In this document: piece after piece, positions 43,082-52,096 of the stretch | Numbering within the stretch: position 1 is the stretch's first letter | Layout: the number at the start of each line of letters is the position of its first letter | Source of the DNA: Flammeovirga sp. EKP202 | Lineage (GTDB): Bacteria > Bacteroidota > Bacteroidia > Cytophagales > Flammeovirgaceae | Reading direction: 5' to 3' | DNA length: 64,000 nt | Assembly (NCBI RefSeq): GCF_014534745.1 | Contig: NZ_JACVVP010000002.1 | Location: 208,283 to 272,282 of the forward strand | Notes under the pieces: generated by a model | Seen by the model: only the letters and a program-made list of their open reading frames with translations | Databases searched by the model: none | Told to the model about the DNA's origin: nothing | Program-made: the position numbers and the translations under genes

Positions 43082-44422
43082 ATGTCAGTGGTACAACCTC
43101 AACAACTTCAAGAAAAAGAAGTAAAACCAGCAGGCCGATACAGGTATAGAATACTAGCACTTCTCTTTATGGCTACGACGATCAACTATATGGATAGAAG
43201 TATCATTGGTGTATTGGCTCCAACTTTAGAAAAAGTTTTTGCATGGTCAAAATCGGATTATGCATCCATTAATGTCGCATTTAAGATGGCTTACGCGGTA
43301 GGTATGATATCTATGGGAACAATTATCGACCGATTTGGAACAAGAATAGGTTATACTATTGCCATTGGTATTTGGTCTATTTTTGGAATGTTTCATGCTT
43401 TATTACGCCCCAGTTTCGGATTGATAGGGTTTATGGCTGCCCGATTTGGTTTAGGGTTTGGTGAAGCGGGAAATTTCCCTGCCGCCATCAAAACGGTTGC
43501 AGAATGGTTTCCCAAAAAAGATAGAGCTTTTGCTACAGGTATTTTTAATGCAGGTTCAAACGTAGGTGCATTTTTAGCTCCCATTGCAGTGACTACAATA
43601 CTTACGGTTGGAGGTACTCAATCATGGCCTTTCACTTTTCTAATTACAGGAGTTTTTAGTGGTATATGGGTACTTCTATGGCTTAAATTTTATAAGAAAC
43701 CGGAGCAACATCCTAGCGTCAGTGAAGAAGAACTAAAATATATTCAGCAAGATGGCGAAGAGATCAACAGTGAGGAAGAAGAGGTAAAAATACCACTCAA
43801 AAAGGTCCTTTTTAAAAAACAGACCATTGCATTTACGATTGGTAAATTGACAGATGGTGTATGGTATTTCTTTATGTTTTGGTCTGGTATGTTTTTTACA
43901 GATCGCTTTGGTATGAGTATAAAAGAATTAGGGGCAGCTTATGCTGTAATGTACCTCATTGCTGATTTAGGAAGTATTGGAGGTGGTTATCTATCCAAGT
44001 TCTTTATCAACAAAGGATATAGTTTGAATGTCGCTAGAAAGTTATCCCTTTTGATTTGTGCCTTAGCTGTATTTCCTGTTTTTACAGCAACACTCACCAA
44101 CAATCCCTATATCGCCGCTTGTTTTATAGCCTTGGCGTCTGGAGGTCATCAAGCTTGGTCAGCTAATATGTTTACGGTTTCGTCCGATCTGTTCCCTAAA
44201 AGTGCCACTGCCTCTGTAGTGGGATTAGGTGGAATGTTTGGTGCCTTATCAGGAATGTTAATTGATATCATCTTGGGACAAAATTTAGATTCAACAGGGC
44301 AAGAGGCTTACTTCTGGATGTTTTTAGTAGCTGGATGTTCTTATATATCGATCTTATTTATCATGCATTTAATCGTTCCTAAGTATAAGGCATTGGATAA
44401 TCAACTTCATGAAGTTGAATAA
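43082..44422 (+). CDS. exuT: MFS hexuronate transporter, ExuT type
   Basis: 446 residues with the 12-helix MFS pattern of anion:cation symporters. Motifs: NYMDRSIIGVLAPTLEK (helix 1 and following loop), GTIIDRFGTRIGY (motif A), FGEAGNFPAAIKTVAEWFPKKDRA (typical of the ExuT/GudP group) and a central acidic loop (EEINSEEEEVKI). uxaC upstream supports hexuronate as substrate, glucuronate or galacturonate. The gene is closely bracketed by repeat copies C (50 bases before) and B (27 bases after) in opposite orientations. Confidence 0.88.
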   Translation: MSVVQPQQLQEKEVKPAGRYRYRILALLFMATTINYMDRSIIGVLAPTLEKVFAWSKSDYASINVAFKMAYAVGMISMGTIIDRFGTRIGYTIAIGIWSIFGMFHALLRPSFGLIGFMAARFGLGFGEAGNFPAAIKTVAEWFPKKDRAFATGIFNAGSNVGAFLAPIAVTTILTVGGTQSWPFTFLITGVFSGIWVLLWLKFYKKPEQHPSVSEEELKYIQQDGEEINSEEEEVKIPLKKVLFKKQTIAFTIGKLTDGVWYFFMFWSGMFFTDRFGMSIKELGAAYAVMYLIADLGSIGGGYLSKFFINKGYSLNVARKLSLLICALAVFPVFTATLTNNPYIAACFIALASGGHQAWSANMFTVSSDLFPKSATASVVGLGGMFGALSGMLIDIILGQNLDSTGQEAYFWMFLVAGCSYISILFIMHLIVPKYKALDNQLHEVE

Positions 44423-44448
44423 GCGAAGAGGAAGAATAATGTCAAGCA

Positions 44449-44811
44449 CACTATAAACTAAATTTTCGTTATTTACAGTATTTAGAAATCAGGAGATTTC
44501 TGATAATCTGAAGGACACGAATGACGCTAACGCTTAACATTCGCGCCATTGAGCTTTCTACCATTTTAGTTTGGTTGTACTCCCCCTAGCATTGAAGGGA
44601 AAAGCGTTAAGAATTTCCCTTCAAGGCCGAGGGGAAATACTACTAAATGATTATCTGATTACAGGTCAAAAGACAAAGGTTTTATAATTATCTTCTAAAA
44701 TGCAGTGCTGTAGGGACGGGCATTTTACTAAAACGTCCTCACGAATCATAATGTATAACCATTTACTACTCGTAAAGGAGTTTATCATTATCGAGAGCTT
44801 AGTTTATAATT
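44449..44811 (+). repeat. TIR-bounded interspersed repeat, long copy B (363 bp)
   Basis: Left end CACTATAAACTAAATT and right end AGCTTAGTTTATAATT are inverted relatives of the consensus TIR. The core matches copies A and C: AAATGATTATCTGATTACAG, TCAAAAGACAAAGG, GTAGGGACGGGCATTTTACT, CGTCCTCACGAATCATAATG. Compared with C it has about 130 extra bases on the left. It also contains a strong hairpin at 44582-44634, with TTGAAGGGAAA pairing with TTTCCCTTCAA inside CCCC/GGGG arms. Confidence 0.7.
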
Positions 44812-44850
44812 TTCTTAATAGAATGAATATTCATTTTCCTTTTAATATGA

Positions 44851-44893
44851 AAAAGCCCCATTATCATTTTATAAAATGATAATGGGGCTTTAA
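44851..44893 (-). terminator. Terminator of lpxA
   Basis: AAAGCCCCATTATCATTTTA pairs with its perfect complement TAAAATGATAATGGGGCTTT, 20 bases past the lpxA stop. Confidence 0.85.
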
Positions 44894-44912
44894 ATATAAT
44901 GTCAAGCCTAGC

Positions 44913-45707
44913 TTAATATCCTTTGATAATTCCTCTTTCTGATTTCTTAAGGAATTCTAAAATGATATCACGCTCTTCAGATTGCTCAATTTCTTCTTCG
45001 ATTTGGCGAATTGCCTCAGCCATTGTAAAACCTCTAGTATAGATCATTCTATACATTTCGTGTACCTCTTGTAAGGTATCCCCTTCAAATCCTCTTCTTC
45101 TAAGTCCTACAGAGTTAATACCACAATAGCTTAGTGGTTCTCTTGCCGCCTTTACAAATGGAGGAACATCTTTTCTTACTAAAGATCCACCACCGATAAA
45201 TGCATGTTGACCGATTTTCACAAATTGGTGAACGGCAGCTGTTCCTGCAATAATCACATGATCATCGATCTCAACATGCCCTGCAATTTGTGTTGCATTC
45301 GATAAAATACAGTGATCACCCATAATTACGTCATGAGCAATGTGTACGTAAGCCATCAACATACAGTTGCTGCCTACCACTGTTTTCATCTTATCTGTCG
45401 TTCCTCTACTTACTGTCACACACTCTCTCAAGGTAGTGTTATCACCGATATAAGTTAGTGTTTTTTCGCCTTTGAACTTTAAATCTTGAGGTATACCTGA
45501 AATTACTGCACCAGGAAAAACTTTTACGTTTTTACCCAGTCTTGCGCCATCCATGATTACAGCATTTGGTCCAATCCAAGTCCCCTCTCCGATTTCTACA
45601 TCTCCTTGAATTGTAGCAAAAGGTTCCACCACTACATTGTCTGCTATTTTAGCATCCGGGTGGATATTTGTCATTGGATATTTCTCAGTATAAGGATTTT
45701 TAGTCAT
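44913..45707 (-). CDS. lpxA: Acyl-ACP:UDP-N-acetylglucosamine O-acyltransferase
   Basis: LpxA adds the first acyl chain in lipid A synthesis. 264 residues: left-handed beta-helix hexapeptide repeats (IHPDAKIADNVVVEPF, IGEGTWIGPNAVIMDGARLG, VGSNCMLMAYVHIAHDVIMG with the catalytic-region His) and a helical C-terminus (RRGFEGDTLQEVHEMYRMIY). The start at 45707 gives E. coli-like length; an ATG at 45674 would also fit. It follows the lpxD/lpxC block but is cut off from it by a terminator and has its own TAnnTTTG box. Confidence 0.95.
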   Translation of the reverse strand: MTKNPYTEKYPMTNIHPDAKIADNVVVEPFATIQGDVEIGEGTWIGPNAVIMDGARLGKNVKVFPGAVISGIPQDLKFKGEKTLTYIGDNTTLRECVTVSRGTTDKMKTVVGSNCMLMAYVHIAHDVIMGDHCILSNATQIAGHVEIDDHVIIAGTAAVHQFVKIGQHAFIGGGSLVRKDVPPFVKAAREPLSYCGINSVGLRRRGFEGDTLQEVHEMYRMIYTRGFTMAEAIRQIEEEIEQSEERDIILEFLKKSERGIIKGY

Positions 45708-45805
45708 CTTTTATTTGTGGTGATAATATCAGCCTATTCTTACGAATATTACCTCGATTTTTTAACATTACGACCTTTGACAAGAAAACTTTTTGTCATA
45801 GGGTG

Positions 45806-45813
45806 CAAATATA
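45806..45813 (-). promoter_or_regulatory. -7 element of an lpxA promoter
   Basis: TATATTTG on the minus strand, 99 bases before lpxA and just past the terminator of lpxC-fabZ. No clear -33 box. Confidence 0.4.
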
Positions 45814-45817
45814 TCGA

Positions 45818-45860
45818 ATAAAAATATGAGTTGAAAGTAAGTGTACTCTCAACTCATTTT
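45818..45860 (-). terminator. Terminator of lpxC-fabZ
   Basis: ATGAGTTGA pairs with TCAACTCAT. On the minus strand the stem is followed by ATTTTTAT, about 10 bases past the stop at 45869. Confidence 0.65.
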
Positions 45861-45868
45861 CTCAATAT

Positions 45869-47269
45869 TTATGCATTATCTTTTTTAACCAAACTAGCGG
45901 TCATAATTGCTTCAGTCACTAACTTATCACCAACATAAGCTTGACCTTTCATCTTAGCAATTCCTCTACGGATTGGCATCAAAAGTTCACATTTGATCAC
46001 TAATGTATCACCTGGCATCACCATTTTACGGAACTTACACTCTTCAACACCTACAAAGTAAGTCCAGTAATTAGCAGGATTATCTACTGTGTTAAGTACT
46101 AAGATACCACCTGTTTGCCCCATAGCTTCGATTTGTAATACACCTGGCATTACTGGATTGCTTGGGAAGTGACCTTGGAAGAATGGCTCATTAATGGTTA
46201 CATTCTTCACACCAATCACGTAGTTATCTGTGATCTCAGTAATCTTGTCTACTAATCTAAATGGATAACGGTGTGGAAGCATTTCCTCAATCTGATTGAT
46301 ATCATAGATTGGTGGAACTGCTGGGTCATAAGTAGGAACATTCTTACGTGCTGACTTCAACATTAAGCTCTTTAATTTACGAGCAAATGCTACGTTAGCT
46401 GCGTGACCTGGACGAGCTGCTAAGATCTGTCCTTTGATTGGTCTACCTACCAATGCTAAGTCACCTACCATGTCTAATAATTTGTGACGTGCAGGCTCGT
46501 TAGGGTGACGTAATTGAACGTTGTTTAAGATACCTTCTTCAGCAACTTCTACTGATGGCAACTCAAATAACTCTGCTAACTCGTCTAATGTCTCTGGAGA
46601 AACCACTTGATCCACTACTACAATAGCGTTGTTGAAGTTACCTCCTTTGATAAGGTTTGCTTTACGCAATGCTTCAACTTCGTGTAAGAAACAGAATGTT
46701 CTTGATGAAGCAATTTCTGCAGCAAAATCCTCAATATTATTTAAAGCAGCATGCTGACTACCTAAAACTGGTGAGTTATAGTCTACCATTACAGTAAGTC
46801 TATAATCATTTAAAGGTAAGGCCGCAATTTCTACTTTACGATCATCTTCTTTGTAGAATACTCCTTCAGGTACTTCAAAGAAGTTTCTTAGCATAGATTG
46901 TTCCTCTACACCTACTTCCATTAAAGCCTCTACAAACTTGATAGAACTACCTTCCATGATTGGAGGTTCTGGACCATCAATTTCGATTAAAACGTTATCG
47001 ATTTGAAGACCAACCAATGCAGCTAATACGTGTTCAACAGTATTTACTCTTGCACCATCTTGTTCGATCGTTGTTCCTCTTGACACGTCTACAACGTTGT
47101 CAACGTCACAATCAACGATTGGTTTTCCTTCAATATCTACTCTTTGGAACTTAAATCCATGGTTCTCAGGAGCTGGATTGAAAACCATCTTACTGATTGC
47201 TCCTGTATGAATACCAACGCCTTCTACAGTCACTGGCGCTTTTATAGTATGCTGTTTTGTATACATCAT
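45869..47269 (-). CDS. lpxC/fabZ: Bifunctional UDP-3-O-acyl-GlcNAc deacetylase / 3-hydroxyacyl-ACP dehydratase
   Basis: LpxC (residues 1 to about 305) makes the committed step of lipid A; FabZ (about 318-466) dehydrates 3-hydroxyacyl-ACP. The fusion is characteristic of Bacteroidota. LpxC motifs: THTGAISKM-like GIHTGAISKM, NTVEHVLAAL and RHKLLDMVGDLAL, which include the zinc-binding His and Asp. FabZ motifs: LPHRYPFRLVDKI with the catalytic His and GHFPSNPVMPGVLQIEAMGQ with the catalytic Glu. 466 residues is normal for the fusion. lpxD lies upstream with a 78-base gap. Confidence 0.97.
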   Translation of the reverse strand: MMYTKQHTIKAPVTVEGVGIHTGAISKMVFNPAPENHGFKFQRVDIEGKPIVDCDVDNVVDVSRGTTIEQDGARVNTVEHVLAALVGLQIDNVLIEIDGPEPPIMEGSSIKFVEALMEVGVEEQSMLRNFFEVPEGVFYKEDDRKVEIAALPLNDYRLTVMVDYNSPVLGSQHAALNNIEDFAAEIASSRTFCFLHEVEALRKANLIKGGNFNNAIVVVDQVVSPETLDELAELFELPSVEVAEEGILNNVQLRHPNEPARHKLLDMVGDLALVGRPIKGQILAARPGHAANVAFARKLKSLMLKSARKNVPTYDPAVPPIYDINQIEEMLPHRYPFRLVDKITEITDNYVIGVKNVTINEPFFQGHFPSNPVMPGVLQIEAMGQTGGILVLNTVDNPANYWTYFVGVEECKFRKMVMPGDTLVIKCELLMPIRRGIAKMKGQAYVGDKLVTEAIMTASLVKKDNA

Positions 47270-47347
47270 AAAATAGAATTGGCAAATTGAAATTGCCTAA
47301 CTACTTGGTTAATTTCTAATATATTAGCGGTCGAGTATAAAACTCGA

Positions 47348-48391
47348 CTACAAACTTAATACTTTTTTCTCAAGATCTCTCACAATTCTTTGTAACTCAG
47401 GTAGCTTCCTGTATACAGCGAATGCTTTTAAGTGATCCATTTGAGAGATGGCAGGCGATCCCATGATTCTTGTACCTGATTCTTTAATAGTTTGTGCAAT
47501 TCCTGACTGAGCAGCAACCATCGTTCTGTCAGCCAACTGAATATGACCTGAAACACCTACTTGGCCACCAATCATACAATTTGCACCGATTTCACTTGAA
47601 CCAGAAACACCCGTTTGTGAAGCGATCACCGTATTTTCACCAATGACAACATTGTGTGCAACCTGAATAAGGTTATCTAATTTCACGCCGCTTTTTAATA
47701 CCGTTGATCCCATTGTTGCTCTATCCACTACAGTGTTAGCTCCAATGTCTACGTTGTTCTCCAAGATCACATTTCCAATTTGAGGGATGGATTTATAAGT
47801 TCCATCTTTCTGAGGAGCAAATCCAAAACCATCTGAACCGATAACGGCACCAGCTTGGAGGGTACAGTTATTTCCTAACTTTGATCCATGACAGATTTTT
47901 ACTCCGGCATAAATCACACAATTATCACCTATTTCAACTCCTTCTCCAATAAATACCTGAGGATGAATTTTTGCGTTTTTACCAATTTTTGCACCCTTAG
48001 AAATATAAGTAAATGCACCAACATAAGCTGTTGCCTTATCCATTTCTACAGACTCATCAATAAAAGCAGGTTGTTCAATTCCTACTTTCGCTAAGCTTAG
48101 CATTCTTTGGTATTCAGTAAGAAGATCGGTAAAACCAGAATAAGCGTCCTCTACTACAATCATAGCACACGGCACTTCCTGTTTTGGTTCGAAGCCTTTA
48201 CTGACGATTACAGCACTAACTTTAGTTGAATAGAGATATTCTTCATATTTCATATTTGCAAGAAATGAGATTGCATTGGCATCTCCTTCTTGAATTTTAG
48301 CGATTGCTGATATTTTTGCATTTGGGTCACCCCCTACGACTTCACCTTGTAGTAATGCCGCAATTTGTTGAACTGTAATCTCTAACTTCAT
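47348..48391 (-). CDS. lpxD: UDP-3-O-(3-hydroxyacyl)glucosamine N-acyltransferase
   Basis: LpxD adds the second acyl chain in lipid A synthesis. 347 residues: an N-terminal uridine-binding domain (AISFLANMKYEEYLYST), a hexapeptide left-handed helix from about residue 105 (IGKNAKIHPQVFIGEGVEIGD) and LIQVAHNVVIGENTVIASQTG, which includes the catalytic His. A C-terminal helix follows (VYRKLPELQRIVRDLEKKV). It lies between the HD gene and lpxC/fabZ on one strand, a conserved Bacteroidota order. Confidence 0.96.
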   Translation of the reverse strand: MKLEITVQQIAALLQGEVVGGDPNAKISAIAKIQEGDANAISFLANMKYEEYLYSTKVSAVIVSKGFEPKQEVPCAMIVVEDAYSGFTDLLTEYQRMLSLAKVGIEQPAFIDESVEMDKATAYVGAFTYISKGAKIGKNAKIHPQVFIGEGVEIGDNCVIYAGVKICHGSKLGNNCTLQAGAVIGSDGFGFAPQKDGTYKSIPQIGNVILENNVDIGANTVVDRATMGSTVLKSGVKLDNLIQVAHNVVIGENTVIASQTGVSGSSEIGANCMIGGQVGVSGHIQLADRTMVAAQSGIAQTIKESGTRIMGSPAISQMDHLKAFAVYRKLPELQRIVRDLEKKVLSL

Positions 48392-48470
48392 AGTAAGGTT
48401 CCTATGTATCTTTTTTAGATAATTTATTCATTTTTTTGAGCTAATAAGGAATATTAGTCAAAAAATCACG

Positions 48471-49688
48471 CTAAGATACGATTTTGGGTTGGCATAGATA
48501 ATACTTTGTAACAATTTTCGTCAATACTTCTATGTTAGGCAGGTCTGAAGCCTCAGAAATATCAATCACATCGCCATTGTTCATCTTTACTTTAATATTC
48601 TGTCTACCAGAAGTATACGCCGAATTACTTACTTCTCCTATAAACGATAAATAGGTCAAATCTTTCTTCGAAAAACCTTTTGCTAATAAATCTTTCTCTA
48701 CTGATTTTAACTTTTTTTGTGATATTTTTTCAGAAGACATTTCTAAATGAAACAGTTTTCGATGAAGTAGACCTTCAATCAAATAGTCCAAGATCTTATC
48801 TCCAGAGTTTTTCCACTGTTTAATCGCCGACCAAATATTATAATCATCTAATTGTAAAAAGTGCTCAAGTAATTGATCATTACGTACGAAGTCTTCCTTA
48901 CTGAAATCATTGATCATAAAAAAGTTTAGATCAGAATCACACAACATATTCTTCCCTTCCTTCATCAATTCTCTAGCTCGTTTTATAATACTCTGAAGCA
49001 TAATTTCTGCTGCTAACCCTGTTTTGTGAAGATATACCTGCCAATACATCATCCTTCTAGCATTCAGAAAACGATCTATACTGTAAATTCCCTTTTCAAG
49101 TACTACAATCTCATCATTATGCACATCCAGCATTCTAATGATACGATCTGCTCCTACACTCCCTTCAACAACTCCTGAGAAGTAGCAATCTCTTTGTAAA
49201 TAATCCAATCGGTCCATGTCCAATTGACTAGAAACCAAACGGTGAAAGAAGTTTCTTTTGTATGTCCCTTCAAATATTGAAATCGCAAGGTTCAACGCAC
49301 CATCAAACTCAGCGTTCAATTTATGCATTAGAAGAGAAGTCAATTCTTCATGATGAACATTGATGAGTATATATTCTAATGAGTGAGAAAAAGGGCCGTG
49401 TCCCAAATCATGAAGAAGGATTGCAATCATTGCAGCTTCTTTCTCTTTTTTAGTAATTTTTGTTCCTTTCCTTTTAAGAGATTCTAAAGCCAGCTTCATC
49501 AAGTGCATAGCACCTAATGCATGACTGAAACGAGTGTGCTGAGCTCCGGGGTATACAAAACTAGACATTCCCATCTGTTTGATCCTTGTTAATCGTAAGA
49601 ATATAGGGTGATTCACCAACTCTAAAATCAGTTCTGAATCAATAGTCACAAACCCATAAATAGGGTCGTTTATCATCTTGTATACCAT
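48471..49688 (-). CDS. HD-domain phosphohydrolase (dGTPase/SAMHD1-like)
   Basis: The ATG at 49688 (MVYKMINDPIYGFV) gives about 405 residues and the usual start of this family; the upstream extension to 49769 is unlikely. The HD motif is H...HD...D: HTRFSHALGAMHL and LLHDLGHGPFSHSLE, then LVSSQLDMDRLDYLQRDCYFSG. Related proteins hydrolyse dNTPs or other nucleotides. The activity here is untested. It is consistently linked to lpxD in this phylum, which may reflect growth control of envelope synthesis. Confidence 0.88.
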   Translation of the reverse strand: MVYKMINDPIYGFVTIDSELILELVNHPIFLRLTRIKQMGMSSFVYPGAQHTRFSHALGAMHLMKLALESLKRKGTKITKKEKEAAMIAILLHDLGHGPFSHSLEYILINVHHEELTSLLMHKLNAEFDGALNLAISIFEGTYKRNFFHRLVSSQLDMDRLDYLQRDCYFSGVVEGSVGADRIIRMLDVHNDEIVVLEKGIYSIDRFLNARRMMYWQVYLHKTGLAAEIMLQSIIKRARELMKEGKNMLCDSDLNFFMINDFSKEDFVRNDQLLEHFLQLDDYNIWSAIKQWKNSGDKILDYLIEGLLHRKLFHLEMSSEKISQKKLKSVEKDLLAKGFSKKDLTYLSFIGEVSNSAYTSGRQNIKVKMNNGDVIDISEASDLPNIEVLTKIVTKYYLCQPKIVS

Positions 49689-49801
49689 ATTTAAAAAATC
49701 TGTTTTTAAGTAACTTAAGTACTTATCAAAAATAAAACAAAGAAAATTGTTATGGTATTTTTTAAGCATTAAGTGCTCAATCTGTATTACTTTAAACCAA
49801 A

Positions 49802-49836
49802 AAAACAGGTTTCAATTCAAGATCAAAACCTGTTTA
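49802..49836 (-). terminator. Terminator of the FadL/OmpP1-type gene
   Basis: AAACAGGTTT pairs with AAACCTGTTT. On the minus strand a T run follows. It lies 53 bases past the stop at 49889. Confidence 0.75.
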
Positions 49837-49888
49837 TATATCAAAATATGAAATACGCTTTAAGAATTACATTCTAATGATGATGCCT

Positions 49889-51637
49889 TTAGAACCTCTT
49901 TCCAACACTCAATTGAAATTCTGTACGGCTGTAATCCACATCAATAATTGGATAAATCAAAATTGTATTTCCATCCCCATCAACAAAGTTATCTTCTAAC
50001 TGATAAGGACTTTCTGTTCCTTTCCATCGGCTATGAACCACTGAGAAATCAGCATAAAATGTATTATTTCTATAACCTAAACCTCCTGAGTAAAAAGATC
50101 TGCTTTGATCTACAAAACGATACTCTTCTTTATGTGGGTCTTGGTAATAAGCATAGCCAGCTCTTAACATAAAGCTTTTCCCTAATCTATATTCTCCACC
50201 TACTCTTATGTTAATTGTATTTCTATATTCTTCATCAAGAATGGCATTGTCTCCTGTAAAATTCAACATTTCTTCCACTGGATTGGTCGTATACTCATAA
50301 TAATAAGTAGTACCCTTGTTTAATTGCATCGCTGAATACCCAATATATTCTACATCCAATGTCAGAAACCCTTTCTTACCAAAGAACCCAGATACACCTC
50401 CTGAAGCTTTCCATGGTGTATTCATATTATAACGTGTACGGATTTCGTCATGTGCAGAAGATTCCCTCCCTGAAAATCTATAATCTTTGTCTTCTGCATT
50501 GGGATTATATAAGTCAAGTCCATCAGGGTTATAAATATAAGATTGTCCGTCTTTAAAATGTTTTTCTTGATACGTTGCATCGTTCCAATTATAACTTCCG
50601 TTTCTTGTTGTGGTTGCTTGATAATAATCGGTAAGTGCGTACCATGTAGGGGAAGTAATTGTTGCACCTAAACGAATGGCATCAATAGGTCTCCAAATCA
50701 CACCTGTTTGTAAATTAATACCCCAACCAGTAGTTCTAAAACGCTCATTGAGCCCTAAAAAAGTCAAATCTGTATCTCTCAATTCTACGTATTGACTGTT
50801 CTTCGTATAATTTACATTTTGGATTCCGACTTTAGCACCGATATAAAGCTTATCATCAAAATTACCACCATAAGCAAAAGAGGTCTCATACTGCCCTCCT
50901 CTTGTTTCTACTAAATGCGTTCTTTCAGTGATTCTTGAGGTTGTAAAACCATCAGTATCTCTATCTAATGTGTAATAGTAAAAGTTAGGGTCATGGTAAT
51001 CTGCGGAACCTGACGATCTATCAAAAACGGGTTTGATCAAATTTAATTGATATGCCATCCCTGCAAATGTGGTAGGGCTAAATCTTTTTTCTTCATCCAT
51101 AAAACCTTGAGATGCTCCATAAGCAGACTCTTCAAAGGCATTCAATAAAGAAGTTGGGTTTCCGCTTCGATCTACATAAGACACATCACTATTAAAATCT
51201 GCAATACGGTTAAATGAAATTGCAAATGCACCACCTCTCCATTTACTACTTCCTGTAGTAGACGATTTAGAGCTAGAAAAAACCGCTCCTATTTGAGGTA
51301 CAAAAAGTCGAGTTTGCCCTGCTGTTCCTGAGATTCCTTCACCCGAGGTAGTAGAATTAGTGAGTCCCACTCCTAATGAAACATGGTATTCGGATTTACG
51401 CATAAACCCCAAACCTGCAGGGTTTAACATCGTATGTGAAATATCTCCCCCAAGAGAAACTCCTGCTCCTCCTAATGCTCTAACACGTGCTGAACCTGTG
51501 GGATTTTGTTGTGAAAACCTCACAACATCTCTATAATAACCTACTGGAAAAAATTCGGATTGTGCACTAGCTGGAAATGTTAATATTAAAGTTAGTGCGA
51601 TTAATAAAATAGGTTTGATAAGATCTTTAGTATTCAT
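49889..51637 (-). CDS. OmpP1/FadL/TodX-family outer-membrane transporter
   Basis: The ATG at 51637 (MNTKDLIKPILLIALTL) starts a signal peptide ending FPASAQ; the frame reaches 51676 but the extra residues break the signal. The 582-residue product has the FadL-type N-terminal hatch (ARVRALGGAGVSLGGDISHTMLNPAGLG, quoted in part as GGAGVSLGGDISHTMLNPAG) and a long series of barrel strands to a C-terminal Phe (LSVGKRF). FadL-type channels pass hydrophobic molecules through the outer membrane. The ligand is unknown. It is a single-gene transcript. Confidence 0.88.
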   Translation of the reverse strand: MNTKDLIKPILLIALTLILTFPASAQSEFFPVGYYRDVVRFSQQNPTGSARVRALGGAGVSLGGDISHTMLNPAGLGFMRKSEYHVSLGVGLTNSTTSGEGISGTAGQTRLFVPQIGAVFSSSKSSTTGSSKWRGGAFAISFNRIADFNSDVSYVDRSGNPTSLLNAFEESAYGASQGFMDEEKRFSPTTFAGMAYQLNLIKPVFDRSSGSADYHDPNFYYYTLDRDTDGFTTSRITERTHLVETRGGQYETSFAYGGNFDDKLYIGAKVGIQNVNYTKNSQYVELRDTDLTFLGLNERFRTTGWGINLQTGVIWRPIDAIRLGATITSPTWYALTDYYQATTTRNGSYNWNDATYQEKHFKDGQSYIYNPDGLDLYNPNAEDKDYRFSGRESSAHDEIRTRYNMNTPWKASGGVSGFFGKKGFLTLDVEYIGYSAMQLNKGTTYYYEYTTNPVEEMLNFTGDNAILDEEYRNTINIRVGGEYRLGKSFMLRAGYAYYQDPHKEEYRFVDQSRSFYSGGLGYRNNTFYADFSVVHSRWKGTESPYQLEDNFVDGDGNTILIYPIIDVDYSRTEFQLSVGKRF

Positions 51638-52044
51638 ATTTGTATGATGTATTTTCCTAAAAAATTGGGGAGTCAAAACACATTTTCAAAGAATCCTTTT
51701 TTAGCATGACTCTAAGCGAAATTCAGTTACAGAATTGAGTTAAATACCTAATAAAAGCTAGTTGTTAAGTACTAAGCCAAAAATAGACCCTATTTAATTC
51801 TAATTGATTTTTTGTGAGTACAACGTAAAAAAACGTATGAACAGTGGCTCTATTTAGCGTTTTTTGAAGGAAGTAATTACAAAACAATCCATAGAATTAG
51901 TATTAAATAATTCTGTCTTGGTACTTAAGTTTATTAGACATATTTAAATAAGCACTTGATGATGAATAATGTAATTGTAACAGCATCTATAAACGTCTTG
52001 ATTTAGTTTATTTAATGATTATTCATCTACAGACCGAAAGTTAC
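51638..52044. other. Intergenic region upstream of the FadL/OmpP1 gene
   Basis: About 400 AT-rich bases between the OmpP1-type gene start and the terminator of the next gene. It must hold the OmpP1 promoter. No strong -7/-33 pair, RNA fold or reading frame was identified. Confidence 0.45.
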
Positions 52045-52076
52045 AAAAAAGGATGTCTCATAGAGAAACATCCTTG
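52045..52076 (-). terminator. Terminator of the Gly/Tyr-rich protein gene
   Basis: AAGGATGT pairs with ACATCCTT around a 10-nt loop. On the minus strand T residues follow. It lies 21 bases past the stop at 52097. Confidence 0.75.
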
Positions 52077-52096
52077 TATATTTTTTATGATTTTGA

